A stretch of DNA of 64,000 nucleotides from Nostoc sp. KVJ20 (GCF_001712795.1 NZ_KV757676.1:1-64000); one strand, 5' to 3'. Numbered from the stretch's first letter, positions 18,464 to 27,676 are shown. Notes: generated by a model from the sequence alone, not told the origin. Program-made: numbers and translations.

Positions 18464-18673
18464 TTGGGCTACGCCTACGCCCAAAATTAAATTCCTGAGA
18501 TTGCTATGATACAGCGAATTGCAAGTTAGTTAGTTAACGATTCAAAAAGGGTAAGATCGCTTTTCTGATTTGTCCCGGCAATATTAACTTAGTCATCTCC
18601 TTGTTGTGTACAAGCCAAAATTATTTTTTAACTCATTACGAGGATAGATCAAGAAAGGGGAACTATAACAATC

Positions 18674-18830
18674 AGGAGGCAGGAGTAACCCACTCTTAAA
18701 AACGTGGGACTTAAGCTGTGGAAGCTTTAGATTTATATCGCACTTCTCTGCGAGACGCTGTCGCAAACGTGCTGTACGTCTCGTACCAGTATCTTCTTTT
18801 TAAACTGGGTAATACTTCTGCCTCCTGCCT
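18674..18830. repeat. Foldable element bordered by GGAGGCAG repeats
   Basis: AGGAGGCAGGAGTAACCCA (18674-18692) is imperfectly mirrored by TGGGTAATACTTCTGCCTCC near 18806-18825. The interior includes further short complementary stretches. Confidence 0.5.
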
Positions 18831-18952
18831 TCTCTGATAACCATCTTCTGGGAAATAGTTAAACACTGTAAAAATTTGCAGTTTGTCATATTTTTGACAC
18901 CATGAAGTTTGGTAATAGGAACCTTTGTATAAAAACGACATAACCCAGAGCA

Positions 18953-21900
18953 ATGGAACCCAATTCAAATTTCACGGAAAATCAACTTCTCTTGTCAAGC
19001 GCTCAACTTCAAGAGCAACTAGAGCAACAAAAGGCTTTGGCAAGTGTAATTGTCCGAATTCGGGAGTCTCTTGACTTAGAAACAATTTTTCAAACGACCG
19101 TTACACAAGTGCGTCAGTTGCTAAATGCTGATCGAGTAGCAGTCTTCCAGTTCGACCGTGAACAAAACTGGGAGGGAGAATTTGTTTCTGAGGATGTTGC
19201 AGTTGGCTGGGACTCAGCAATGGCAGTAAAAGTTTACGACCACTGCTTTGGAGAACAATTTGCTGCCAGTTATCAACAAGGTCGAGTCCAAGCAGTAGCA
19301 GATATTTACAACGCAGGGCTGAGTGATTGTCATGTGGCAATTTTGAGTAAATTTCAGGTACAGGCTAACCTCGTTGTCCCTCTATCGCGCCAGAAGGAAC
19401 TGTGGGGATTGCTTTGCATTCATCAGTGCAGTGAGACTCGTGACTGGAAAGAATCGGAAATTGAATTTATTCGTCAAATCGCTGACCATCTTGCCGTTGC
19501 AATTCAACAAGCAAAGCATCTCCATGAAGTCCAATTGCAAGCAGCAAAATTAGCTCAAGCGGTTCAACGCGACCAAGTAATTGCTCAGATTGTTGATAAA
19601 ATTCGCTCACCTCTTGATATTGAAACTATCTTTAAAACCACAACTGAAGAAATCCGCAAATTGCTGCAAGCTGATCGAGTTGCCATCTTTTGCTTCAATG
19701 CCGATTGGAGTGGTAACTTTGTTGCGGAATCATTTGCAGAAGGCTGGATTTCCCTAGTTGGCATTGAGCCTGCGATCGCTGATACTTATTTACAACAGAC
19801 GCAAGGCGGACGTTATGTTAACAACCAGACATTTACAGTTAATGACATTTATCAAGCCGGATTAACAGACTGCCATATAACGCTGTTGGAGCAATTCCAA
19901 GCAAAAGCCTTTGCAACTGCCCCTATTCTCCAAGGAGATCAACTTTGGGGAATCATCGCTGCCTACCAAAATGCCTCACCCAGACAGTGGCAATCTTATG
20001 AAGTCGAATCACTGACCAAAATCGGCACACAAATTGGTGTGGCAGTGCGACACCATAAGTTGCTGGCATACGCTCAGTATCAAGCAGAGCAACAAAAGAC
20101 ATTAACTAGCGTGATTACTCGAATTCGGGAGTCCCTAGATTTAGAGACAATCTTCCAGACTACTGTCACTGAAGCACGGCGAATGCTGCAAGCAGACCGA
20201 GTAGCAGTCTTTCGTTTTGACCCTCAAAAAGATTGGGAAGGAGAATTTATTTCTGAGGATGTTGTACCTGAATGTAACTCGGTAATAGCAGAAAAAGTTT
20301 ATGATTATTGCTTCGGTGAAAACTTTGCACCTCTTTATGCTCAAGGTCGAGTAAATGCGATCGCTGACATTTATCAAGGAAAGTTTCCAGGTTGCTACGT
20401 TCAAATCCTAGCAAAATTTCAAGTGCGGGCAAATATGGTCGCACCTCTATTGAAAAAAGGCGAACTTTGGGGATTGCTGTGTATTCACCAATGCACCGCT
20501 CCTCGTTACTGGCAACCCTCTGAAATTGAATTTGCCAGTCAAATAGCCGAGCAATTGGGAGTCGCATTAAAACAGGATTCTTATTTAAAGCAAGTACAAA
20601 TGCAGGTTGTCCAGTTAGCAGAAGCCACTGAACGTGAGAAAGCAATGGAACGACAAGAATTGCTGGCTGCAACTATTGATAAAATTCGACAGTCACTCGA
20701 TATTAAAACTATTTTTAGAACCACTACTCAAGCTGTGCGAGAGTTGCTCGAAGTCGAGCGAGTTGCAATTTACCGCTTCAACCCTGATTGGAGTGGTAAA
20801 TTTGTGGCAGATTCTTTTAAAGATGGTTGGAAACCTGTTGTACAAACCCAACCAATGATTATAGAAACTTTTGAGGATACAGACGACGATAACGAACTTC
20901 CGCGTAACGAAACCTTTGTTCCGATTCGGGAAGGTGAGAAATTATGGGGATTATTAGTTGCTTATCAAAATTCGCAACCGCGTTATTGGAAAGAGGAAGA
21001 AATTAATTTACTGGCTCAAGTCGGGGTGCAATTGGGAATAGCGATTCAGCAAGCGGAATTATTAGAACAAACTAAACGTCAAACCTTAGAGCTTACTCAA
21101 ACTTTGCAAGAATTAAAACAAACTCAGACTAGATTAATTCAGGGTGAAAAAATGGCAGGATTAGGACAACTACTGGCTGGAGTTGCCCATGAAATCAACA
21201 ATCCTATCAGTTTTATTTTTGGCAATCTTATTCATTTAAATGAATATACTCAAGAACTGCTAAAGGTAGTGAAACTTTACCAACAAAATTCCTCATTGTC
21301 GCCAACTGTCCAAGAGCAAATTGACAAGACTGATTTAGATTTTCTCATCGAAGATTTACCCAAAACCCTTGAATCAATGCAAGTAGGAACAGAGCGGATT
21401 TGTGAGATTGTGCTATCGCTGCGTAACTTTTCTCGTACAGATGAGGCTGAATTAAAGCCAGTAGATATTCATGAAGGCTTGGATAGTACTTTGTTAATCT
21501 TAGGGCATCGCCTCAAAAATAATATTGAACGCCCAGCTATTGAGATTGTTAAACAATACGATGATTTCCCTTTGCTGGAATGCTATCCCGCGCAATTAAA
21601 TCAAGTATTTATGAATCTTTTGAGTAACAGTATTGATGCATTAGAGGAAAAATTTAACACTATACAGCAAAGGTATTTGAAATTATTGCAAACGTGTCCA
21701 AAAATACCTTTAACTATCTGGATTAGTACGCAAGCTGTTCATAACCAGATTGTAATTAGAATAGCTGATAATGGTCTTGGGATTCCAGAAGAGGTGCGAT
21801 CGCACATGTTTGATCCCTTCTTCACCACCAAAGCACCAGGTAAAGGTACAGGGTTAGGATTGTCTATTAGCTATCAGATAATAGTTGAAAAACATCATGG

Positions 21901-21970
21901 TCAGATTAAATGTTCTTCTAAACCAGGAGAAGGAACAGAATTTTTAATTGAAATTCCCAGTGGTAATTAG
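18953..21970 (+). CDS. Four-GAF sensor histidine kinase, probable cyanobacteriochrome
   Basis: This is a 1005-residue soluble kinase with four GAF domains (about residues 30-190, 205-370, 380-545, 570-705), then HisKA with H746 in AHEINNP and a HATPase with DNGLGIPEE and GKGTGLGLSIS. GAF1 has D96-H-C98-F plus C126-H127; GAF3 has D451-Y-C453-F plus C481-Y482. These fit the two-cysteine DXCF class of bilin-binding cyanobacteriochrome GAFs. GAF2 lacks DXCF but has TQGGRY, VNDIYQAGLTDCH and C307-H308, like red/green cyanobacteriochromes. GAF4 resembles GAF2 but lacks the whole cysteine segment. GAF1/GAF3 and GAF2/GAF4 are the similar pairs, which suggests duplication of a two-GAF unit. There is no transmembrane segment, PHY domain or adjacent response regulator. 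Bilin binding is inferred from motifs and not shown. Confidence 0.88.
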   Translation: MEPNSNFTENQLLLSSAQLQEQLEQQKALASVIVRIRESLDLETIFQTTVTQVRQLLNADRVAVFQFDREQNWEGEFVSEDVAVGWDSAMAVKVYDHCFGEQFAASYQQGRVQAVADIYNAGLSDCHVAILSKFQVQANLVVPLSRQKELWGLLCIHQCSETRDWKESEIEFIRQIADHLAVAIQQAKHLHEVQLQAAKLAQAVQRDQVIAQIVDKIRSPLDIETIFKTTTEEIRKLLQADRVAIFCFNADWSGNFVAESFAEGWISLVGIEPAIADTYLQQTQGGRYVNNQTFTVNDIYQAGLTDCHITLLEQFQAKAFATAPILQGDQLWGIIAAYQNASPRQWQSYEVESLTKIGTQIGVAVRHHKLLAYAQYQAEQQKTLTSVITRIRESLDLETIFQTTVTEARRMLQADRVAVFRFDPQKDWEGEFISEDVVPECNSVIAEKVYDYCFGENFAPLYAQGRVNAIADIYQGKFPGCYVQILAKFQVRANMVAPLLKKGELWGLLCIHQCTAPRYWQPSEIEFASQIAEQLGVALKQDSYLKQVQMQVVQLAEATEREKAMERQELLAATIDKIRQSLDIKTIFRTTTQAVRELLEVERVAIYRFNPDWSGKFVADSFKDGWKPVVQTQPMIIETFEDTDDDNELPRNETFVPIREGEKLWGLLVAYQNSQPRYWKEEEINLLAQVGVQLGIAIQQAELLEQTKRQTLELTQTLQELKQTQTRLIQGEKMAGLGQLLAGVAHEINNPISFIFGNLIHLNEYTQELLKVVKLYQQNSSLSPTVQEQIDKTDLDFLIEDLPKTLESMQVGTERICEIVLSLRNFSRTDEAELKPVDIHEGLDSTLLILGHRLKNNIERPAIEIVKQYDDFPLLECYPAQLNQVFMNLLSNSIDALEEKFNTIQQRYLKLLQTCPKIPLTIWISTQAVHNQIVIRIADNGLGIPEEVRSHMFDPFFTTKAPGKGTGLGLSISYQIIVEKHHGQIKCSSKPGEGTEFLIEIPSGN

Positions 21971-22052
21971 AGGCGACTGATTTTTGACAATTTTCAGTCA
22001 ATCTTAAGTAAGGAAACGAGGATAAGCATTTTATGCTCAACGCCGAGATTCT

Positions 22053-22559
22053 TTACTTACAACCCAAACTATCTCGCGTTGAGACACCCGTAACTGGATT
22101 GAAGCCATCGGCTCTTTCACACAGCAGCGACACTTGATAACGGTCAATTAAAGCATCGGTAAAATCAGCACCAGTGACATCAGCATCATAAAAGCGGCTG
22201 CGGGTCAAAGTTGCTTCTGTAAAAATGGCATTTTTCAGGTTAGCACCATCCATAGTGACGCGATCTACTAAAGCGCCGCTCAAGTTCGCATCTTCCAAAT
22301 TTGCCTTTAACAAAACTCCTTTAGTAAGAATTGCGTTGGTTAAATTTGCTCCTTGAAAATTTGTCCCCCGCATTTCTGCTGCTACAAAAGTTACACCTGC
22401 CAAATCAGTATGAGAGAAGTCACGATTTTCTAAATTTATATTGTTGTAATTAATTGTGTTGATTTGAGCAAAAGCCGGTTTGGGATTAAGTATTATCCAC
22501 AAAAAGGCTAGTATCAAAATCGCTATCAAACCAAAAAAGCGCAATAAAATCTTTTTCAT
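22053..22559 (-). CDS. Pentapeptide-repeat protein, probably lumenal or periplasmic
   Basis: From the ATG at 22559 this is a 168-residue protein. MKKILLRFFGLIAILILAFLWI is a signal peptide or anchor, followed by about 16 pentapeptide repeats of the A(D/N)LXX type (DFSHTDLAGVTF, ANLTNAILTKGVLLKANLEDANLSGALVD). The C-terminus LLCERADGFNPVTGVSTRDSLGC has two cysteines and matches the tail of thylakoid-lumen pentapeptide proteins. It should form a right-handed quadrilateral beta helix; the function of such proteins is unknown. An upstream in-frame start at 22634 would add 25 residues encoded purely by TTTGTC-type tandem repeats and is rejected. The LCP gene lies upstream on the same strand, about 120 bases away across that repeat. 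Confidence 0.88.
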   Translation of the reverse strand: MKKILLRFFGLIAILILAFLWIILNPKPAFAQINTINYNNINLENRDFSHTDLAGVTFVAAEMRGTNFQGANLTNAILTKGVLLKANLEDANLSGALVDRVTMDGANLKNAIFTEATLTRSRFYDADVTGADFTDALIDRYQVSLLCERADGFNPVTGVSTRDSLGCK

Positions 22560-22561
22560 AA

Positions 22562-22676
22562 CTTTATTATTTGTCATTTGTCCTTTGTCATTAGTCCTTT
22601 GTTCTTTGTTCTTTGTCATTTTACTAATGACCAATGACCAATGACCAATGACTAATGACTAATGACTAATGACTCT
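22562..22676. repeat. Short tandem heptamer repeats (TTTGTCAT and AATGACC/AATGACT)
   Basis: Two blocks in opposite senses form a long array between the pentapeptide-repeat and LCP genes. The block at 22626-22676 is nearly perfect tandem AATGACC/AATGACT. Confidence 0.9.
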
Positions 22677-22679
22677 TAG

Positions 22680-24200
22680 CTATTTCCAATCTTTACCAAT
22701 CCGAATTGTAAGATCAGACTCTAAATCACCGATCGCAGACACTTCTATTTGACCTAAGCCTAAGACTTTTTGCAAATCAACTCCAACTCGGCGGTTGCCT
22801 TTTTGGACAACAATCTGAGTTTGACGTTGGGTATCTGGCCAATCAGGCACTTTGTAAATATTAGTAAAGCCTTTCTGTTTGAGATAAGCAATAACTTTTT
22901 CAGTTAGCTGAGGTTGATTGGAAGCATTTTGAATAGCAATTTTGAGGTTAGGAACCTGACGCATATCTGGCTTCAGACCAGGTACATTTACCCCAACATA
23001 ATCATTCAACAGGCTCTGTTGTCCAGTCATATTTAGCCAATAGCTATCAGGGTCTTTGCTAAAACGGCTAAAGGTACCAGGCAACACGGTCATTTGGAAG
23101 TTATCCCGATCTAGGTTGAGGCCGAAGTTCACCAACGCCATCATTTCTTCCATCTTCAGGTTGGTATCAAAGTATTTTCGCATCAAGCGAGTTAATTGAG
23201 GCAACCTGGGTAAAATGGTAGGACTATTGAGGCGTTGTAGCAATGCTGCTGTTAGTGCTTGCTGACGCTGCACTCTTGGCAAATCTCCCAAACCTGGTTC
23301 GCGGAATCGGGCAAACTGTTCTGCTTGTTCGCCGTTGAGGGTTTGCCAGCCACTAACTAAATTAATCGATAGACGACTGCTGGAGTCTTTATATTCCATT
23401 GATTGGGGAACAAAGACTTCTACTCCCCCTAATTGATCGACTAACTGCCGTAAACCACTGGTAGAAATACGGATGTAGCGATGGATTGGGGCGTTGTTTA
23501 AGGTACGGCTAACTACCCGTGCTGCCAAGACTGGGCCGCCTTGGGCATTGGCATCAGATACCTTCGTTAATCCCTTTTCTCCCTTTTCGGGGATAGCAAT
23601 CATCGTATCTCTGGGAATGGAAAGCACCCGTACAGATTTTTCACTAGGGTTAAGCCGTACCAGCAGCATGGAGTCGCTTTTTCCAGCAAAGCTTTCTGGA
23701 GAGCCATCAACCGTACCGCTGACTGGTTCAATCCCCATAATCAAAATATTCATCGGTCGGGAAAGCTGATACTGGGAGAGTTTGCCCCATAACTCGCCTG
23801 GGAGTGGGATTTTTACCTCGTCTTTACCAGCAGTTCCTAAATCTTCATCTGTTCGATCTAGGTTGCTCCACAAAGGAGTCCACAGCGCTAACGTTGATAC
23901 CAGCAGTCCAGATAAGGTAATGCCGATGACAACCGTCATAATCCACAACAGCCATCGAGGCATGGTTAAGCCCAGTCTCTCGTAAAGCTGATTGGGAATT
24001 GCACCCACAGATTCGGCGACGCTACGGTTGGGATTCGCTAGCGGGTTTAGTTCGACATCCTCCTCCTCTAAATCTGCTACTGGTGCAGGTGTTACTTGAT
24101 TTTCCGTTCGTTGAAGTGGCTGCGATCGCACTTCACTTTCAAAGTCTACTACTTGCTGAGATGTAACCGGATTTTCCGACCATTCGACTTGTTTTATCAC
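22680..24200 (-). CDS. LytR-CpsA-Psr (LCP) family protein with LytR_C domain
   Basis: With the GTG at 24200 this is a 506-residue membrane-anchored protein. GGGGAG lies six bases before this GTG, which decides the start over a TTG six codons upstream. A hydrophilic N-terminus leads to one TM segment (LLWIMTVVIGITLSGLLVSTLALW). The extracytoplasmic LCP catalytic domain follows, with NILIMGIEPV, SDSMLLVRLNPSEKSVRVLSIPRDTMIAIP and RFREPGLGDLPRVQRQQ, then a LytR_C domain near the C-terminus (LKIAIQNASNQPQLTEKVIAYLKQKGF). LCP enzymes transfer undecaprenyl-phosphate-linked glycans to peptidoglycan or other acceptors. In a cyanobacterium the transferred polymer is unknown to me. It is divergent from the mannose-1-phosphate guanylyltransferase gene about 100 bases away, which suggests a shared glycan context. 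Confidence 0.92.
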   Translation of the reverse strand: MIKQVEWSENPVTSQQVVDFESEVRSQPLQRTENQVTPAPVADLEEEDVELNPLANPNRSVAESVGAIPNQLYERLGLTMPRWLLWIMTVVIGITLSGLLVSTLALWTPLWSNLDRTDEDLGTAGKDEVKIPLPGELWGKLSQYQLSRPMNILIMGIEPVSGTVDGSPESFAGKSDSMLLVRLNPSEKSVRVLSIPRDTMIAIPEKGEKGLTKVSDANAQGGPVLAARVVSRTLNNAPIHRYIRISTSGLRQLVDQLGGVEVFVPQSMEYKDSSSRLSINLVSGWQTLNGEQAEQFARFREPGLGDLPRVQRQQALTAALLQRLNSPTILPRLPQLTRLMRKYFDTNLKMEEMMALVNFGLNLDRDNFQMTVLPGTFSRFSKDPDSYWLNMTGQQSLLNDYVGVNVPGLKPDMRQVPNLKIAIQNASNQPQLTEKVIAYLKQKGFTNIYKVPDWPDTQRQTQIVVQKGNRRVGVDLQKVLGLGQIEVSAIGDLESDLTIRIGKDWK

Positions 24201-24303
24201 AATTATCTCCCCACTCAACCACTCCCTAAAAGTATGTTAATCCAAGCTACAAATATTGCCAGTGGAAAAGCTCACTGTAAACTTGTAATGTTCTTCGGTA
24301 GGC

Positions 24304-25380
24304 GTGTATGACAACATGAATACTTTATTGTTCCCCGTAATCCTTGCTGGTGGTAAAGGTGAACGTTTTTGGCCCCTGAGTCGCAAAGACAGACCCAAGC
24401 AATTTTTAAGTCTAGATGGTAGCTCTAGAAGTTTATTACAAGCAACCGCCGATCGCTTGTTAGAACTCGCGGGCAGTTGGGATTCCTTGTGGGTCGTAAC
24501 TTCGAGTCAGATAGCTGAAGGGGTTAGACAACAATTACCTGATTTACCAGTTGAAAACTTATTGATCGAGTCCGAAGGCCGAGACACTGCCGCAGCCGTT
24601 GCTTGGACAAGTTTAGAAATTAAACAGCGCTATGGTGAAGACGCTGTGATTGGCTTTTTCCCTGCTGACCACTGGATTGCTGATCAAGAAGCGTTTGCAC
24701 ACACATTAAATGCAGCTACGCAATTGGCAACAAGCACAGCAGCGATCGTTACACTGGGGATCAAGCCTACTTTTCCATCAACCGGTTACGGCTACATTGA
24801 ACAAGGTGAAAAAATAGGTAGCTTTAATGAGTTGCCAGCTTATCACGTGAACCGCTTTACTGAAAAGCCCGACCGAGAAACGGCAGAGACTTTTTTATCT
24901 ACGGGACGTTTTAGCTGGAATAGTGGAATGTTCGTTTTTCGGGCGGGGGTTGTTCTCAAGGAACTACATACCCATGCTCCAGAAATTATCGAACCTTTAG
25001 AACAACATGGCCCTGATATCTATCCCCAGTTGCCTAAGAAGAGTATAGACTATGCGCTAATGGAAAAGACAACTCTAGCATACGTTTTGCCAGTTGATTT
25101 TGGTTGGGATGATTTAGGAGATTGGAATGCGATCGAACGCTTACTGAAGACAGAAGAGAATCCCAATGTGGAACTCGCTACTCATGTAGGGCTAGATACG
25201 CAGGGGGCGATTATTTATGCCTCAAATCCAGAAGATGTAGTTGTTACTATTGGTTTAGAGGATGTGGTGATTGTGCGCGATCGCAATGTCACTCTCGTTG
25301 TTAAAAAAGACCGTACCCAGGAAATTAAGCAGATCCTCAAAATTCTTCAAAGCGATTCCCGATTTACCGACCTGCTGTAA
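24304..25380 (+). CDS. manC: Mannose-1-phosphate guanylyltransferase
   Basis: This 358-residue nucleotidyltransferase should make GDP-mannose from GTP and mannose-1-phosphate for glycan synthesis. The signature VILAGGKGERFWPLSRKDRPKQFLSL binds the nucleotide. GFFPADHWI, GYGYIEQGEKI and VNRFTEKPDRETAE complete the active site, and WDDLGDWNAI is the C-terminal family motif. It lacks the C-terminal cupin phosphomannose isomerase domain of bifunctional enzymes, so only the transferase is encoded. The start is a GTG at 24304 or an ATG at 24316; neither has a convincing ribosome site and the difference is four residues. It is divergent from the LCP gene and followed by the YidD-like gene after 78 bases. 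The symbol manC is by function. Confidence 0.92.
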   Translation: MYDNMNTLLFPVILAGGKGERFWPLSRKDRPKQFLSLDGSSRSLLQATADRLLELAGSWDSLWVVTSSQIAEGVRQQLPDLPVENLLIESEGRDTAAAVAWTSLEIKQRYGEDAVIGFFPADHWIADQEAFAHTLNAATQLATSTAAIVTLGIKPTFPSTGYGYIEQGEKIGSFNELPAYHVNRFTEKPDRETAETFLSTGRFSWNSGMFVFRAGVVLKELHTHAPEIIEPLEQHGPDIYPQLPKKSIDYALMEKTTLAYVLPVDFGWDDLGDWNAIERLLKTEENPNVELATHVGLDTQGAIIYASNPEDVVVTIGLEDVVIVRDRNVTLVVKKDRTQEIKQILKILQSDSRFTDLL

Positions 25381-25458
25381 AAATTAAAACCCTTGGCAGA
25401 GGCGAAAAAGTCTATTTTCCTATTATAACTTGACTGTCTGTTATTTTATCTGACAGTT

Positions 25459-25755
25459 ATGGACATTATTAGCTTTGAGCCTCTCGCCAAAACAATGGCC
25501 ATTGATTCTATTACTGCCTATCAAAAATATATTTCTCCGTCCAAAGGATTTAGTTGTTCCCATCGCTTATTACATGGTGGGGATTCCTGCTCTAATTACG
25601 TCAAACGGATGCTGAGTGAACAGAAGCTCCACGAAGCCGTACAATCATCCATAAAAAGATTCAAAGACTGTGCCGCAGCTAGCAAAACTTTAACAAGTAC
25701 CAAAGCTAGAGCCGACTTCCGTTGTATTGTCATCCCCTGCTGTTTACCTCTTTAA
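25459..25755 (+). CDS. YidD-like membrane protein insertion factor, divergent
   Basis: This 98-residue small protein matches the YidD pattern. AIDSITAYQKYISPSKGFSC corresponds to the family's LIRLYQRYISPL(K/G)GxxC, followed by CSNYVKRMLSEQ like the canonical CSxYxxxAI segment and then a basic region. YidD proteins are small amphipathic factors thought to act near the YidC insertase. This copy is unusual: SHRLLHGGDSC replaces the canonical RFxPTC stretch, and the C-terminus (RADFRCIVIPCCLPL) is cysteine-rich. The downstream AarF-like gene starts about 30 bases after its stop, so the two may be cotranscribed. It is a probable YidD homologue but may have shifted role. Confidence 0.75.
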   Translation: MDIISFEPLAKTMAIDSITAYQKYISPSKGFSCSHRLLHGGDSCSNYVKRMLSEQKLHEAVQSSIKRFKDCAAASKTLTSTKARADFRCIVIPCCLPL

Positions 25756-25786
25756 CTCCTCTGCATCTTTGCAGTTCTTTACAAAA

Positions 25787-27433
25787 ATGTTCCTCACCCA
25801 AACTGTTCCCCGTCAACGAGAAATCCTGGAAGTATTCCTTCGCAATGGCTGGGACTATATGCGAAGGTTGCTTACTGGTGGCAAAGCTGATGAACCACAG
25901 CTACCGACACCTGCGGTTTTAAAAAATATTCTGGTAGACTTGGGTCCAGTTTACGTCAAACTTGGCCAGCTACTTTCTACCCGTCCAGATTTACTAAGTG
26001 CAGCCTACATTGAGGAACTATCAACCCTACAAGACGAAGTACCGCCAGTTCCCTGGCCAGAGATCGAAATAATCCTCCGTAAAGAATTAAAACGTCCACT
26101 AGCAGAAACCTTCAGTACAGTTAACCCGATCCCCGTAGCGGCGGGATCAATTGCCCAGACACATCGGGCGACATTAGCAGACGGTCGAGAAGTCGCTCTG
26201 AAAGTGCAACGTCCGGGAATTGATATTACTATTGCCCAAGATATTGCTTTAATTCAAGGTATTGCTGATTTAGTGGCGCGGACTGAGTTTGGGCAAACCT
26301 ATGAAATCAAGTCCATCGCTGAAGAATTTACCAAAGCGCTAGAAGCCGAGTTAGACTTTACACGGGAAGCGGGTTTTACAGATCAACTGCGGCGCAACTT
26401 ATCTAAAAGCCGTTGGTTTGATCCCACGCAAATAGTGGTTGCGGAAATTAACTGGGAATTGACCACAGAAAAATTACTGGTGATGGAATGGCTGGATGGG
26501 GTACCGTTCCTCTCGGCGGATTTGAATAACAACAATAATGGTAAAGATCCGGCTGTAGAGCGTAAAGAAATAACCACTTTGTTATTTCGGGTATTTTTTC
26601 AGCAACTATATATTGATGGCTTTTTTCACGCTGATCCCCATCCAGGGAATTTGTTTTATCTCAAAGATGGTCGTGTTGCGCTGTTAGACTGTGGCATGGT
26701 GGGAAGACTTGATCCCCGTACACAGCAGATATTAACAGAGATGTTGTTAGCGATCGTTGATTTAGATGCTCAAAGGTGCGCTCAATTAACTTTGCAGCTA
26801 TCAGATTCCGCCCAACCAGTAATTTTGTCGCGGTTAGAAAATGATTACGATCGCATGTTGCGAAAGTATCACAATGTCAGCCTCACGCAAATAAACTTCA
26901 GTAAGATCATTTATGAAGTTTTACAAGTTGCCCGCAACAATAAAATTAGGTTACCTAGCAATATGGGTTTGTATGCCAAAACCATAGCGAATTTAGAGGG
27001 TGTAGCGCGGACATTCAACCCGGATCTGAATTTTTTTGATGAAGTCAAACCATTAATTACAGACTTGTTTCGACGCCAGTTAATAGGGGATAATCCAGTG
27101 CGATCGCTCCTAAGAACAGCCTTAGATATTAAAAGTCTCTCTCTCCAATCTCCCCGTCAAATAGAACTGTTATTAGACCGAGTTACCTCAGAAACCTTAC
27201 AGTGGAATCTATCGCTGCGGGGGTTAGATGGTGTGCGGCGCACTATGGATGATGCCGCCAACCGACTATCTTTTAGTATATTAGTGGGTTCGCTGATTAT
27301 GGGTGCGGCAATAATTTCTACCAGAGCGCAGACAACTCAGCTATCTTTTTTAAGCACCATCCTGTTTGCAGTCGCCAGTTTATTGGGTTTGTGGTTAATT
27401 ATCAGTACATTGCGATCGGGACGTTTACGGTAA
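25787..27433 (+). CDS. AarF/ABC1/UbiB-family kinase-like protein
   Basis: From the ATG at 25787 this is a 548-residue atypical kinase of the ABC1/ADCK/UbiB family; a TTG 20 codons upstream would overlap the YidD-like gene and is rejected. LGPVYVKLGQLLSTRPDLLSAAYIEELSTLQDEVPP carries the signature KxGQ motif, AAGSIAQTHRATLADGREVALKVQRPGI the unusual Ala-rich nucleotide loop and the ATP-binding lysine, then FFHADPHPGNLFYLKDGRVALLDCGMVG the catalytic and metal-binding Asp/Asn. Two hydrophobic segments close the C-terminus, which suggests membrane association. In plants and cyanobacteria such proteins affect prenylquinone or tocopherol metabolism in thylakoids and plastoglobules. The precise substrate here is not deducible, as several paralogues are usual. 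Confidence 0.93.
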   Translation: MFLTQTVPRQREILEVFLRNGWDYMRRLLTGGKADEPQLPTPAVLKNILVDLGPVYVKLGQLLSTRPDLLSAAYIEELSTLQDEVPPVPWPEIEIILRKELKRPLAETFSTVNPIPVAAGSIAQTHRATLADGREVALKVQRPGIDITIAQDIALIQGIADLVARTEFGQTYEIKSIAEEFTKALEAELDFTREAGFTDQLRRNLSKSRWFDPTQIVVAEINWELTTEKLLVMEWLDGVPFLSADLNNNNNGKDPAVERKEITTLLFRVFFQQLYIDGFFHADPHPGNLFYLKDGRVALLDCGMVGRLDPRTQQILTEMLLAIVDLDAQRCAQLTLQLSDSAQPVILSRLENDYDRMLRKYHNVSLTQINFSKIIYEVLQVARNNKIRLPSNMGLYAKTIANLEGVARTFNPDLNFFDEVKPLITDLFRRQLIGDNPVRSLLRTALDIKSLSLQSPRQIELLLDRVTSETLQWNLSLRGLDGVRRTMDDAANRLSFSILVGSLIMGAAIISTRAQTTQLSFLSTILFAVASLLGLWLIISTLRSGRLR

Positions 27434-27491
27434 AACCATTTTAAATTTTGGACTTTGAATTGAAGGAAAAATCTAAAATCTAAAAGTAAAA

Positions 27492-27536
27492 GGGACTGGG
27501 GACTGGGGATTAGGGATTGGGGATTGGGGATTGGGT
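27492..27536. repeat. Short tandem heptamer repeat (GGGGACT/GGGGATT)
   Basis: Six heptamers between the AarF-like gene and the ABC transporter gene. A TAAAATC-type AT-rich array lies just before it (27470-27490). Confidence 0.85.
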
Positions 27537-27676
27537 TATCAAACGAAAAATGATGTTCGGGGCTTTAACCCCTCCCCAATTTTAGAATGTTTTCCCATTA
27601 CCATCGAAGTTCTGAGTCGCGGAAGCCGCCACTCAGACTTCTCTGTGTGTACATCTGTGGTTCTAATATAAAAAAT

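Larger units (their letters stand above)
18170..18952. other. 783-bp intergenic region between murJ and the GAF kinase
   Basis: No gene is supported. Two repeat elements fill much of it: the inverted repeat 18301-18463 and a second foldable element at 18674-18830. The promoters for both divergent genes should lie here, but no clear -35/-10 pair stands out. Confidence 0.6.

Noticed and set aside
22560..22634. N-terminal extension of the pentapeptide-repeat protein
   Set aside because: It is encoded by TTTGTC-type tandem repeats; the signal peptide begins at 22559.
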